From Valencia hispanica (Eukaryota > Chordata > Actinopteri > Cyprinodontiformes > Valenciidae), in NCBI GenBank assembly GCA_963556495.2, contig OY747704.1, positions 39,515,001 to 39,579,000 of the forward strand: a DNA stretch of 64,000 nt. The letters run 5' to 3'. The translations under genes were made by a program, and so were the position numbers. Of this stretch, positions 44,531 through 56,819 are shown in pieces. The notes beneath the pieces were generated by a model. That model was not told where the DNA came from. It searched no databases and was given only the letters and a program-made list of their open reading frames with translations. How positions within the stretch are numbered: the first letter of the stretch is position 1; the number at the start of each line of letters is the position of its first letter.

Positions 44531-46719
44531 CTTTTCTAAAACTAGAAGTATTCTTAATTTGAAACATTCGGACATTCTTCTAGATCAAGTTTTTCTTTAC
44601 TTTCTAGGTTCTGAGGCTTTAAAAACTGAAGAATAAACCAAGTGAGCATAGTTAAATGGATATTGATCAAACACAGCTGATTTTCTATTTTCCACCTATT
44701 TTGACAACAGCAGGGTTTTTAAAAAGATATATTTTGGTGGCTTTCTAATAAATCTTACTAGAGTATTGATCTTCATTTTCTTTCACAGATAAATTTTTTA
44801 TTATTTTTATTATTATTTCCATGTTGCATTTCCACCTTAAAATATTGCTTTTCTTCTTTTCAAACTTTTTTTTTCTCAATACCTGTCAAAGTTGTAACAA
44901 ATCTGACCTTGAATTCTCTTTCAGTTCTCTGACTCCCACCTTGACATTCCACAATGCAGCTGAGGCTCAAAAATGCATTCAGCTTATCAGTTATTTCTGC
45001 CACCCAGCAGCTCCCTCTCAATAAATATGGGGTTGACTAAGTTGATATGCCTTGGAGGCGTTTTAAATATTCTCCCCCAAAATATCTATTCATAAAGGGA
45101 GAGGGTGGGGGTAGGATAACGTAATTGGGTGATTCATGACCTTTTCACACCACTGAAGCGATTAACTGAAGACATCATTCGGAGCTGTCAGTCAAACTCA
45201 TTGTTCACATGGAAACGAAACACCATGCAGCCGAGAAGTGAGCTAGCTGACTTAAATGATGCTTCCTTCTGAATCTTTTCACGAAAGTGGCCTCTTCAAG
45301 ACTGTTCGATGAGCTCTTATTGTGTTAAGAAAGAAACGTCTTCTATCTGCCAGCTACAATGGAAACGAAAAGAAGCGGGGTCAAAGGCCCAGGTAAATCT
45401 GTATTTTTACATTCATGTATCTATCTCAAGGGTGACATGCTTTGAGCGGAATACCATCTCATCCCCGCTCTTCTACTGCTGGTCACAGATCTTGACTATG
45501 TTCACAGACTAATAGTACATCTGGGATACATCTTCACATAAAACTATCATTATACCAGATTTAATGATCAGGTGCAGTGATTTGTCTTTATAGGTCTTCT
45601 TAAGCGCGCACACACCTGCATCTCCGGAGCCTTCTTTGCTAATAACACCAGGAAGAACAACTTGACATAATTGGCTCATCATTTCAAGTGTGTTCAGGCA
45701 TAGAACCCCCCCGTCCCCTCCTCACTGATGCTCAAAAATGTCTCAGCTTTGGAAAAGGATGAAATTGGATAGAATTGCCTCCTGGATGGGATTTTATGTC
45801 TTTGGCATCAACACGTTCCCCCCCCCCCAGCCTATGGAGCACTGAGCACTTAATCTTCACTGTAACCCAGAGTGTTGCTGAAAAAGCCTTTGGTGCTGAT
45901 GACAAACTGGCAACATAGCCTTCTTTTAATAATCCCATTATATCCTAAAAAGCTCATATAATCATTATTTCATTATTTATTTTTGGTGTATCTGATTGGC
46001 ATGATTTGATGACTGTGGTTTATTTCCATATTAAATTGAGCTAACACCTCTTAAGACCTCTGTTTGACCTTCTGTCCCAGCTAAATGCTTTATTTTTTTC
46101 TCTTCAATTATATTATTGTTCACATATTCCACTGCACAACAAACATGCATGCTTTTTTTCCTGTTACTCTACGTTTTTTATGAGTTAGGCATTTAGGTTG
46201 GCCATTTGTCAGACGCAATTGTTTTTTCAAAGATTGCCATAGAATAGAGGTTCTGTTGTTACAAGGGTTTGATCAAACAATCAAAGGAGGACTTGCTGGA
46301 TAGCAAGAACACGTAATGGGTTCTTTTATTTTTTTTAAGCCACAATCTTCAGACAAGAGAGATCAAAAATGTTAACAGTCTTGTCTTGTAGCCAACATAC
46401 TGTCTAATGAATCAATGTTTTAAGCATGAAAAGCACTCTGTTTCATGAAAGACAAGGTTTAACCTCTTAATCATTATTTAACCTTAGGAGTAATTCTTGA
46501 TTATATTAAAACTTTTCAAATTAGCTAAATAACATACAAGATCAACTTTGACACACATTTCAGTTAGACCTAAAGGTCTGGCAAAGACACTTTGAAATGA
46601 CCAGAGATACTTCACTGGTAACAATTCCAGGTTTTTGAGAAATAAAGCAGTTTTCTTTTCCTCTTCTCATTCCGTTCTTGGAACAGATTTTTTCTTCTTG
46701 GATTATGACTCTGTTTTGT
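44531..46719. other. Unassigned; candidate regulatory segment near 45.1 kb
   Basis: No exon or TE is recognised. 44890-45400 is richer in mixed sequence and carries TAATTG (45122-45127) and CTGTCAGTCA (45185-45194), the reverse of a PREP/PBX-like TGACTGACAG. There is a C10 tract at about 45819. Confidence 0.35.
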
Positions 46720-47043
46720 CCATCCATCCATCCATCTATGGACTGGTGCCTATCTCCAGTGATCATTGGGTGAGAGGCAGAGTACACCCTGGACAGGTCG
46801 CCAGTCCAACATAACATAACAACCATGCAGACATTCACAACCCACAAAGGACAAGGCCACAAAGGAGATCAATTCACCTAACAGTCCTGTTTTTGGACTA
46901 TGGGAGGAAACCAGAGTACCTGCAGAGAACCCATGCATGAACAGGGAGAACATAAAAACTCCATGCAGAAAGACCACAGGCCGGGATTCAATCCCAGGAC
47001 ATTCTTGCTTCAGCGTCATACCATCTGTTCCACTGTGCTGCCC
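46720..47043 (-). mobile_element. tRNA-headed SINE with (GATG)n tail, complete
   Basis: The minus strand starts GGGCAGCACAGTGGAACAG (A-box region) and has a B-box-like GGGATTGAATCCC. Then follow GTTTTTATGTTCTCCCTGTT, CTCCCATAGTCCAAAAACAG and GGCGACCTGTCCAGGGTGTA, ending in GATG repeats. Truncated relatives are at 7033-7168 and 39650-39862. Confidence 0.78.
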
Positions 47044-47244
47044 AAGGTATATCTAATGCCTTGAAAATAACTTTGTACGCTTCTCCTGACTGAAACCTTT
47101 GCCAAACAGATCTCTCTGATAATTGGGAAGTTCTCTGTAGACCATGGCTTTTGCTATGAGATGTGACTGAAAAATTTTAGCGAAAGCCTACCTAAACACC
47201 CAAACTTTATTTTTAAATGCACTTTCAACAATGGCATATATATA
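47044..47244. other. Unassigned spacer
   Basis: Nothing recognised. TA at 47243-47244 is the mariner target. Confidence 0.5.
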
Positions 47245-48063
47245 CACTCACTGGCCACTTTATTAGGTAAAACTTGCTAGTACCGGGTTGGACCCCCTTT
47301 TGCCTTCAGAACTGTCTTAATCCTTCGTGGCATAGATTCAACAAGATAGTGGAAACATTCCTCAGAGATTTTGGTCCATATTGACATGATAGCGTCACAC
47401 AGTTGCTGCAGATTTGTCTGCTGCACATTCATGATGCGAATCTCCCTTTCCACCACATCCCAAAGGTGTTCTATTGGATTGAGATCTGGTGACTGTGGAG
47501 GCCATTTGAGTACAGTGAACTCATTGTCATGTTCAAGAAACCACTCTGAGATGATTGGAGCTTTATGACATGGTGCATTATCCTGCTGGAAGTAGCCATC
47601 AGAAGATGGGTACACTGTGGTCATAAAGGGATGGACATGGTCACCAACAATACTCAGGTAGGCTGTGGCGTTGCAACAATGCTCAATTGGTACTAAGGGG
47701 CCCAAAGTGTGCCAAGAAAATGTCCCCCACACCATCACACCACCACCACCAGCCTGAACCGTTGATACAAGGCAGGATGGATCCATGCTTTCATGTTGTT
47801 GAAACCAAATTCTGACCCTACCATCCGAATATCGCAGCAGAAATCAAGACTCATCAGACCAGCAACGTTTTTTCAATCTTCTGTTGTCCAATTTTGGTGA
47901 GCCTGTGCGAATTGTAACCTCAGTTTCCTGTTCTTAGCTGACAGGAGTGGCACCTTTCTTCCCCATTCTGATTCTTGGTTTGAACTGCAGCAGATCGTCT
48001 TGACCATGTCTACATGCCTAAATCCATTGAGTTGAGTATGTGATTGGCTGATTAGAAATTTGC

Positions 48064-48065
<2 letters not shown>
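47245..48065 (-). mobile_element. Tc1/mariner element, 5' end lost
   Basis: The 3' terminus is CACTCACTGGCCACTTTATT after TA (47243-47244). The element runs minus to TGATTGGCTGATTAGAAATT (48040-48059). The expected matching terminus is absent and a (TA)n run begins at 48066. The transposase is inside. Confidence 0.85.
47277..47950 (-). pseudogene. Tc1/mariner transposase, catalytic domain (DD36E spacing)
   Basis: Upstream part: VPLLSAKNRKLRLQFAQAHQ, NWTTED, then a frameshift, CWSDES, a stop, FLLRYSDGRVRIWFQQHES. The open part runs from MDPSCLVSTVQAGGGGVMVW through DGYFQQDNAPCHKAPIISEW and PPQSPDLNPIEHLWDVVERE to GGPTRY and a stop at 47277. Catalytic residues: D in WSDES, D in QQDNAP, E in NPIEHLW. 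I count 36 residues between the last two, fitting the DD36E (Incomer-type) group rather than DD34E. One frameshift and one stop inactivate it. The N-terminal DNA-binding domain is missing. Confidence 0.82.

Positions 48066-48121
<56 letters not shown>
48066..48121. repeat. (TA)n microsatellite
   Basis: A perfect TA run of about 28 units begins where the mariner should continue. It produces spurious Ile/Tyr ORFs. Confidence 0.95.
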
Positions 48122-48131
<10 letters not shown>

Positions 48132-48449
48132 ACGTATACATACATACAGACTGTAGTGGATACAGCCAAATCCCCATTACTGTCAAAAAGTGTACACACT
48201 AATGTAACAACATTGTATCATCTGTCATTTCAGTTGAATTGTAAAAATTATAGGCAACCTTAGAGATGGAAAACTTCTAAAATGATTTATCCTGTTCTCA
48301 TTCTCACATCACGAACCTTGCCATTTTAAACATGGGTGTGTATATTTGGAATTCACTGTAAGCTGAATTTCATTAAAAAAAGACACAAACCTGGATTTTA
48401 CATAGAACATAAAGATTGGGACACAATATTACAATCATCAAAGCAATAT
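48122..48449. other. Unassigned DNA
   Basis: Nothing recognised. Confidence 0.4.
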
Positions 48450-51400
48450 TTTATTGTAGTACTCATAGTTGCTCAGACACGTGTATATACAAATACAGAT
48501 CATTTTCCTGACAAATGTTCTTGTCATTTTATATACTGTAAAAGAGTAGTTTGGAAATAGTCCCTACTGATGGAAAAGCCGGAGTAGGGTTGAAGGTGAG
48601 GGAGAAAGGACAGCAGGTAGGGGTTTTACGAGCACAAGTAGAACGGAGGCAGGACATAAAATGAACAAGTGTTTTCATCAGCAAGAGAAGAGCTGAGAAG
48701 CTTTACTCTGCGCACATAGCACGGATCAATGATAGGGTTCACCCCTCTAATAATCCAGTTCACGATTTGGTAGGTGGGGTGCTCTAATCCTTGAACTGTG
48801 CCTAAGACCACCATCTACAGTAAGAAAACTGATTTAGAGGTTGTTAAAAAGACAGAGATAATTGAAGGGCCCCGTTGAACTCTCTTCAAAGCCAGCAGCT
48901 GCTCTGTGTACAAGCACAATGGCAAAAAGTGTCTTGAACACAGATGGTTTAGAGGCTGGGGGGCTAAGGGATGGGAAACGCTCTTCACTGCCAAACAGAG
49001 TTGCCGCTTTGCTTTTATTGCGGCAACAGAAAAGGAGTCACACAAAAACTCAAACCTAAAGTCTCACACTGGAAAATGTCTACATTGATGCATCCACTGA
49101 CAAACTTCTCCTACTGGGAGTGAAGGGTAAAAAAGGAAAAAGTTGAGAAGAAACACCATGGATCCTTACAGAGAATATCAGTTTTAGGAAAGTAAAAGTC
49201 AGTTTTGAACTACAAAATGAAGCCCCTCCCCAAAACCCACTTTTAAATGTCCCAACAATGGCTTGTTGTATGTACATTTGTCATATGAGTACACAGTCTG
49301 ACATCACTCGAATGGGGGATGCAAAAACACACAACATGAAAGTGATTAAATCTAATACATCAGCATGGAAAAGAAAACGGCAAAAAAAAAAGTTTCTTGA
49401 AAACTTTTGATTTTTTTTATACATGTTATCAAGTTCATGCACATGCCACATAATGAAACTGGTGAGATCCTTCCATTAAAAAGCCAACAATCCATTCAAA
49501 AAATGCTTCCAAAACCCTGAAGGCAAAAAATAGGCCATTGATCAAATCCCAAATGCTTCTTTTTGTAGGCAGGATCCTTCCATGAAGAGATGGTGACTGG
49601 TTTAAAACATGTAGGAGGTGAGCCTCTCGTTGGCTAATGTTCCAGCCTACAGCACAGTCTGTGCAGCTCCCACAGGTTTCCCCATTCTGTTTGAACTCAA
49701 GAGTCTCTTTAGGCATGAGGATTAAAGCACACATAATGCATTGTTTGAGAACAGTACACACTCCGCAAAACCCAGAGATAATATGGTACAGTATCTGCTT
49801 GTTTTTAGAAAAGACATAAGAACCAAATTAATACTTTAATATCAAACACTATATACATCGAAGTTTTCCTAATAATAATAATAATAGTCATAATCATTAT
49901 CATCATAATAATAATTATACAGTTTTAACAATGGTTTATCTTTTTTTTATTTGTCCTGCAGAAAGGTACAAAACAGATACTAACCTAACACTACATGTTG
50001 TATGGTTGTCTACCTCAGGATACACAGTATCCAGTATATAAGTTGATTCTCATTTCCCAGGACTGGGTTGTGTGCAGAAAAAAATAATGGTATTAATAGC
50101 AAAAAAGGATAATTAGTGTTGATAAGCATAACAGATTAAAATTGAAGCTGGTTTCTGATTATAGTCTGCTGACAATGGTCCTTGTTGAATCTTATGCAGT
50201 GCTCATATCCCCATGGTGATATTCTGGAAATTAGTACCTCATTAAATGGCCTTGTCTCGTATTACCTCTCGTAGCTGAGCTGCTATTCTTCTGTAATAGC
50301 ATTGTTGCTGCAGTATATAAAGAAACAAATGGCTGAAGGCAAAGGTTGTTTTTTTCAGAAATGAAATAAAATAGAAATTTATATAGAAAGCATAGAAAAA
50401 AGCCAGTCACAAAAAAAAACCCCAAAGCAAACCCAAAACAGTGCAGGCCTCTGAGGCTGAATGGTGCTAGACAGCATGTTTGTCAGTGAATTGAATAGGT
50501 TTTTTTTTGTCCTGTAGTGTTGAACTTTTATGTCTAAACTTGTGTGTGTGAGCTCCTCTATCTAATTCTTTTCAGTCTCCTTCCCACCCCAGCTCTGTCA
50601 AACTGCAAGGTCATTGGTGCTTTAAAACCCCCCACAGTGAAAACTTACACTCCCGAGACCCCCGCTCCAAGCCTTCCACCACCTATTTTTAATACCAGAA
50701 ATAACTTCCGTTGCTACAACATGGGGTCTGCGTGCCTGTCATTTTGAACCTCATTAAGGGGTCACTTAAACCGGTAATAGTAGGAGCAGAAGGTGGGCGA
50801 TTGCTCCTGTGCTCCTTTTTTGCTCTATTTCTCCCATTCCACCCATCTTTCCAAGCGTTTTACTAACTTGCCTCGAAGTTGCTGCTCTTATATGACATTA
50901 AATTCAGTTAAAAGGCATAGATCAGACATTTAAAAGTGAGGTTTCATTGAAAGGTTACTCATAAGGTCTTCATTTAGTATTAATCCATATTAGCATGTTC
51001 CAGAGGCTGACTAATGGTACATCAGAGAAGGGCCAAGACCAAAGTGCATTACTACCATCTTAAAACAACTTAACCCCAGAACATCACAGCAGTTTATGCA
51101 AACAGCATTTAAACCATTGCAACCTTTGCACTGGAGAGTAATCTACACAGAAGACAATTATTTACAATAGGAAATGAAGAGGCACTGCAACTGATCTTCC
51201 GGTGGGAAATAAGTATTTCCAGTCAGAGTAACTGATATAAAAGTGCAGCGATGTAAAAAGCCAAAAAAATATTTTAGCAGTTTTAGTTCACACTATTTTT
51301 ATAGGTATTGGCAAGGCATTACTTTTCTATAAGGTAGTTACTCAGACTGGAAATTGTTTACATGTTCCATTCTTAGTACAAGTACCATAAAGAAAGGAGA

Positions 51401-54033
51401 TAGTCTATCACATTCATTTCTTTTATAAATAATCATTAGCTGCTTTGTATGTTATTGTCCAATGCAAACATGAGGGCAGTTTATGGACTGCTAAAATTCT
51501 GTACAGATAAGCCACTATGGAGTTGCCATTACTTTAAGAAATCCAGTTTGGGGTTGGCGCTTCTTAGGGTTTTTACACCAAACTGGTTCCAGTGTTAAAC
51601 TGATAATTAAAGAAACTTCATCGCCACTTCTCTCAGCCCCCGTTGCTGCAAGTTCTGCCTCTGCCACAGATAAACTTGTTCATCAACTTTGAGCTGGACC
51701 ACAGGAAAGATCCGCTTTCAATCCAGAGCTAAAAGAAGTGTGTTAAAAGAAGCTCACAACCAATCAAAATCATGTGTCAAAGTTTAAAACTTCACAGTTA
51801 GTTTAATTTCCAATCATTCAAGTTTAAAACACAGAGCTTTAACATTATCAAAACGATGGAATAGCAGTAGCAAAACACAAGCTCCACGTCTTAAACATGC
51901 TTGTTATTTAAAACAGCCTTAATAAATTAAGATGGTGATATTAAGTCATCCGTTTCCAGAAATAATGAGATAAATATTATTTGTGTAAATAAAATGTCTT
52001 TCTGCACTATGATCCTCCACAAAAACTCAGAACAAAAGAGCTGGAGGTTCAAACATTACTGGATGAGACATTTACAGTGGTGCAATGATGTAGCTCTGAG
52101 CTGACTCATTGCTTGTGGAAAACCGAACCAGCTGCAAACCAGTTAAGAACTGGTTGTAGCATCAGCTTTGTTAAATGCTTGAACCAGTTTTGTGACAAAA
52201 ACCCTATCTGACTAGCCGTTAGTTTCGGTCTCTGGGTTCAAGTAATTAGGATTTATAGCAATGAAGACCCCAAAGAGTTATCTACTGTGGGTAAGCTGTC
52301 AAATGCTTGTAATCTTTTAAAAGAAAAATCCTGACCTATCTCTTTAGGGAAAAGTTCATAACTCTTTCAAGGAAACAAAAAACGGTACTGAAAAAGAAAA
52401 CAAAAAAACACTGCCATTATGCAAACTTTCCTTGTGTTTTTGTGGAATTAAGCTGAGAATCACCATTGATCAGTGAATTACTTTGCATTTAAGTGCTAAC
52501 ATAAACAAACTGAACAGAGCCTTGAATTTAATGGATATGTTTTTTCTGTTTATACTAAGCAATCTCCACTAATTGGAGCTATGCATAAATCCTTAGAATG
52601 CTTTACCAAGTGATGCAACAATCTGAACGTGATAAGCATTTAACAAGTATTTAACTGAGCTATGATTATGTTAAAGAATGAAAATGAAAAAAGTGGCTTT
52701 GTGAGGGGAATAATCTTTTTACACACTCTCCACACATCTGTCATTGTACTCTTTTAATTGGTTCTAAAAACAAAGTTTAAACTGACTGCATTGTTAAAGA
52801 GAATGTTTGAAGAGTCAAATAACTTGATGGTTTAGCAAAAATAAAAAGTAAAATGAAAAACACCACCCAGTTTAAGCTGTGAAACATTTTGAACAATCAA
52901 TAGCCAGGGAATAAATAGCTTTGGATGCAAATGTTTATGGGAGTGTTAATATTGACTAATGCTCAACTGGAACAGAGAAAACAATTGCGGCCCAGCTCAG
53001 TAAACATTGCACAAATGGTTGTGACTGCTGCCGTGAAATTGTGTTATCAAGTTTCAAAAGGTATTGATTCTCGATTTTAACAGCGGTTAACGAAGTGTCT
53101 GGAGAGAAAGTTTCAATTTAGTTTTGGCTTTGTGACTCTGAGTGAACAGAACCCTTTTTTAGAAATATTTTATTGCCCATTTTTGTTGGGTTTGTCACAA
53201 GGAAAGAGACGTTTGCTGAATTGAAAAGGATTTGCCTTCACTCGCTCATCCAGAAGATCCAACAACTCATGCTCAGGAGAAACAGGCCACCATGTTTGAA
53301 ACCAAGAGACTGAAGATCAGTTTGCTGAAATGCATGTCAGATATTTGACATATTTTTGAATTCTGCCTTTGCTAAAAACTGAACCTCTACTTCTATCTCT
53401 GGTTTAAACCAGAGTTTCCAATAAATAAAACCCTGCTAAAGATGATTACTAGAAGCCTTCTTGAGAGGTCTCGGGGAAACTTTCTATTTCTGTTTGTTGT
53501 ATGTACAATTATTTTTAACACCTTGAATCTACAATGCTCCACCGTGTATACAGCAACTGTCTAACACTGAAAAATTCTACTGCTATTGGCTGCTGTTTTT
53601 TCATGTGCTTTTGCATTGTTGTAATGGTGCGTAATGCTATCTATGTGTAAGCACTATAAACTATATGTACTTATTTTTCATAGGAAAACATCAGTGCTGC
53701 AATGACATAAATATGATGTAGAGTAATGTTAAATGTCATGGAAAAATAAGAATCACTAAGTAAAAAAAAAAAAAGGGATTTGGCATCTTTGTTGAAGGTA
53801 TAAGAGGGGGGACTTTCTCTCCCACTTCTAACATCAACTTTTTTAACTCACAGAAGGAGAAAGACCACTTAATTAATTTTTCTTCTGAAAAAAATAGTTT
53901 TTTTTCTTGAGAAGTCTGCTTTTTATGCCCAATCAAGCAAATGCAATACACCCATATCCCACCCACTACCCTGCAGCCTAGGGTAGATTCAGGCCACGCT
54001 AGGTATAAAGGACCTCCAGCAAAGAGGGAGGCG
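48450..54033 (-). other. efna5: Presumed long 3' UTR (and 3' flank) of efna5
   Basis: This lies directly downstream of the ephrin stop codon. It contains no TE I can recognise over more than 5 kb, unlike the rest of the window. Mammalian EFNA5 also has a multi-kilobase 3' UTR. Candidate minus-strand AATAAA signals are at 53169-53174 (short form) and 48450-48455 (long form); I cannot tell which is used. Two short perfect hairpins are present at 51543-51586 and 52137-52155. The 108-codon minus ORF at 49435-49761 has no recognisable domain. Confidence 0.5.
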
Positions 54034-54158
54034 CTATAAGGTGAAGAGTCCCACAAGGGTGACCAGTAGCAAAGCAAGCAGAGAACTTGTCTTCTGCAGA
54101 CGATGCGCAGCGTTTGTTTCCCTCCGCGAAGGGGAAGCCGTTTCATGGCTAGTTTCAT
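54034..54158 (-). CDS. efna5: Ephrin-A5, last coding exon (GPI-anchor tail)
   Basis: Minus-strand acceptor TGTGTTCTAG precedes 54158. With the G from the previous exon it gives D-ETSHETASPSRRETNAAHR, then LQKTSSLLALLLVTLVGLFT-L and TAG at 54036-54034. The tail aligns with the end of vertebrate ephrin-A5: an acidic/Ser-Arg linker, then a hydrophobic C-terminal stretch of about 17 residues with no cytoplasmic domain, which is the GPI-attachment signal of A-class ephrins. The protein would be held on the outer membrane leaflet to bind EphA receptors on neighbouring cells. The exon has 125 coding bases. The omega site cannot be fixed by eye. Overlapping minus frames here, including a 140-codon one, are shadows. 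Confidence 0.9.
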
Positions 54159-54415
54159 CTAGAACACAGAGAGAGAACAAACACAGAACATTAATTCATA
54201 GTACAGATTGCTCTGTTATGATGATGAAACAAATAAAAAATATGGAGTAATATCACTTCATGACTTTGTTTATGTAATAGAATATTAAAGGAAGGTTAAT
54301 TTATTTCACTGATTAAATTAAGAATCAGATTTTACATATAATTATGAGACACACAATGATACATTTTATGCATTTCTTCATGTTAATTGTGCTGATTATA
54401 GCTAATGCCTGATTC

Positions 54416-54530
54416 ACACCGGGTCCGGTCCAAATGAGGTGCGAAGTCCGTTCAGCTTTCGCAAAGATGAAAAAGCATTGAGTCCAATCATTGAGCACCG
54501 CATCAGCACCGCATCCGATGTGAATCAGGT
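54416..54530. mobile_element. Short Harbinger-like MITE
   Basis: The ends GCCTGATTCACACCGG and, reversed, CACCTGATTCACATCGG are variants of the ends at 42468-42987. The interior is only about 80 bp. The flanking duplication is unclear (TAA on the left, TGA on the right). Confidence 0.6.
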
Positions 54531-54830
54531 GAATTCAGTTTGGAATGAAATTAGTGGTACAAAAGAAAAACAAAAAATATTTTTTTATACAGAAAAGCGG
54601 GCCTATTGAAGAGTATACCCATGCATAGAACATTATTATGCACAGAATAATTACTGCAACAAAGCAGTGTTGCATGGGGGTGAGTTGACTGGGCTTTAAA
54701 ATCCTCTTAAGTCTACTGGTATTCCTTTTGAATATGCAGATTTTTTTATAACTCTTTTTATGTGCTTAAGTAGATGGAAGCCAAAGCTGCATTGGTTTGC
54801 AACCGAAGCCAGGTTTGCTACTTGGTGGAC

Positions 54831-55560
54831 AGTAGTTTGTTTGCCTTGTTGGGTCTGTTGTCTCTAATCTTTCTCTTGACAATACCCCAATGACTCTTTG
54901 TAGGGTTTAGGTGAGATGAGTTTGTGGTCCAATCAAGCTATGGTAATAAAGCCAGGTAGTGTGAGCTAAAATTGATACCAGCATCTTCTTAACGCTTGCC
55001 AGCAAAGTGCTTTAAAATTTCTCAGTAGATGGCTGCACTGCCTCATCACTTGATAAAACAGCAGATAACATAGCTTCCCAAATCATCACTGTGAAAACAT
55101 CAAGCTACACCTCAAGAAGCGTACAGCAAGAAATACAACAGCTGTATCCCATGTCCTATATATCTAGGTTTCAACAGTTTCTGTTGCTTGTGGACCTTTT
55201 TCTACCACATTTTTTCCATTCATTCAACTTTCCATTAGTATGCCTGTATACAGCCCGTTTCTTTAGCAAATAAATTGTTTGTGGCTTACCCTCCATGTGG
55301 AAGGTTTGAATGACTGTCTGCTTCACAGCTGTCAAGTTGGTGCCTTCTCTACAATTATGTAGCCCATAACATTTCTGTTTAAACTTCATTTTTTTAATCC
55401 TATGTGACTTTGTAATTTTCTGAGAAACTGAATTTTAGATTTTCATTAACTGTAGGACATACTCCTCAAAATTAACATAAAGATTTGAACTTTATCACTC
55501 TCTGTAACATCTATATAATGAGTGAGTTTTAGTTTATAATTAATAAAAATATTTATTCTA
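54831..55560 (-). pseudogene. Tc1 remnant in efna5 intron 4
   Basis: The clearest minus frame (55389-55171) reads GTNLTAVKQTVIQTFHMEGK, PQTIYLLKKRAVYRHTNGKL and KKCGRKRSTSNRN. This is the Tc1 helix-turn-helix domain, with the HINGK and GRKR(C/S)TSNR linker signatures. Scattered non-frame similarity to the catalytic half (for example CATTGGGGTATTGTC and the region around 54900) follows, with large deletions. The same family is at 56820-58086. The right end near 55430 has the AAACTGAATTTTAGATTTTC terminal-type sequence. Confidence 0.65.
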
Positions 55561-56819
55561 TTAGATTCTAATTTAAAAGAAATCTGTAATCGAAAAGTAC
55601 TGGTTTTATTCACAAACAATAGTGTTTGCAGCAATTTTCAGATTCATGTCATGAAGTCTGAGTTGCCATTTGAACTTCAGTTGCTGTATAATGTTTCATC
55701 TCCCAGGTGAGCGGCCACCTGTGTCTGTCTGGCAGTGGCATCAGTATCTGTGTGCAGCCATGAGCCCGCTTCACCGTGGGAAAGTAGCTGAGCCATGCAC
55801 AGCACAAGGACAGATAGACGGACCAGGCGAACAGATGTTTACATAACCACACAACTGTGTCTATGTAAGATGAGTTATAAGGACTGGATGGACAGAGTAA
55901 CAGCAGCTGAGGAGGTGAATGTTTAAATTATACTGCATTTAAGATCATGAAAGAGAAATTAGCAAAAATTAAGGTGGCTTCTGATGATCAGAGGCAGCCT
56001 TTAAAGGATGCAAACAGGACAGAAAAATTGACAAGCAAGCACAAATCAAAGAGGCAGGCATCAAACCTGTCTGAGCATTTGAACCTTCAAGTATCCTATC
56101 TAGATTCAAATGTATCTTTTTGTATGTTAAAATTATTCCAAACTATAAACATTTAAAATTTCAAGGTTCAATGTGAATACCTCACACTCAATAAGAGGAG
56201 CAGTCAAATGTAATAATAAATCAATAATTACACATCATTTAAGCATCTAATGTTGCCTCAAGGTATAAATGTGTGGTAATGCCCTACTTTAATATCATGT
56301 AAATTGTTTTATTAGAAAGATACATTCTGAACCACAATTAGGGAAAGAAAAAGTTTTTAAAAGGTACAATGCCTAAAGTTGAGTTAGTGAACATTTTGCC
56401 AACTTTCTTTTAAAAACTTTTCTTCTAAGACTATACTTTGTATTATATTTTGAACAGTGAGTTCTCTTTGTGTTGGTACAGGCCTTGGTGTTAACTGGTG
56501 CTGAGAATGAAACAACAGCATGTGGCTGATAGGGAGTGTTTCTCCCTGGTGACTGACTTGGTCTCATGTAAAACACATAAAATGTTGTGCATTCTGAGTG
56601 CAACAAATAATCAATGCTGAGCTGCAGACCCAAACAGCAAGTCAATGAAGACTTAAGCAGACTGTTAGAATGTATACCTATACTCTGCACATACAGATAA
56701 GGTCATGCTTTTTTTGGTTTTGTTTTTACAGTTGCCATATTAATTACAAAACTGAATAGATATATATTTAGCAAAAGTCAGTGTTTTATGTTAACAACGA
56801 TTGAATATTTTCCCATGTA

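Noticed and set aside
47873..48263. Ile/Tyr repeat ORFs
   Set aside because: Translation of the TA microsatellite; only the C-terminal part of the minus frame is mariner coding.
49435..49761. 108-codon minus ORF in the efna5 3' region
   Set aside because: No recognisable domain or splice signals; more likely untranslated.
53736..54158. 140-codon minus ORF starting at MKLAMKRLPLRGG
   Set aside because: It overlaps the last ephrin exon in the wrong frame; the phase set by the upstream exons uses another frame that gives the ephrin-A5 tail.
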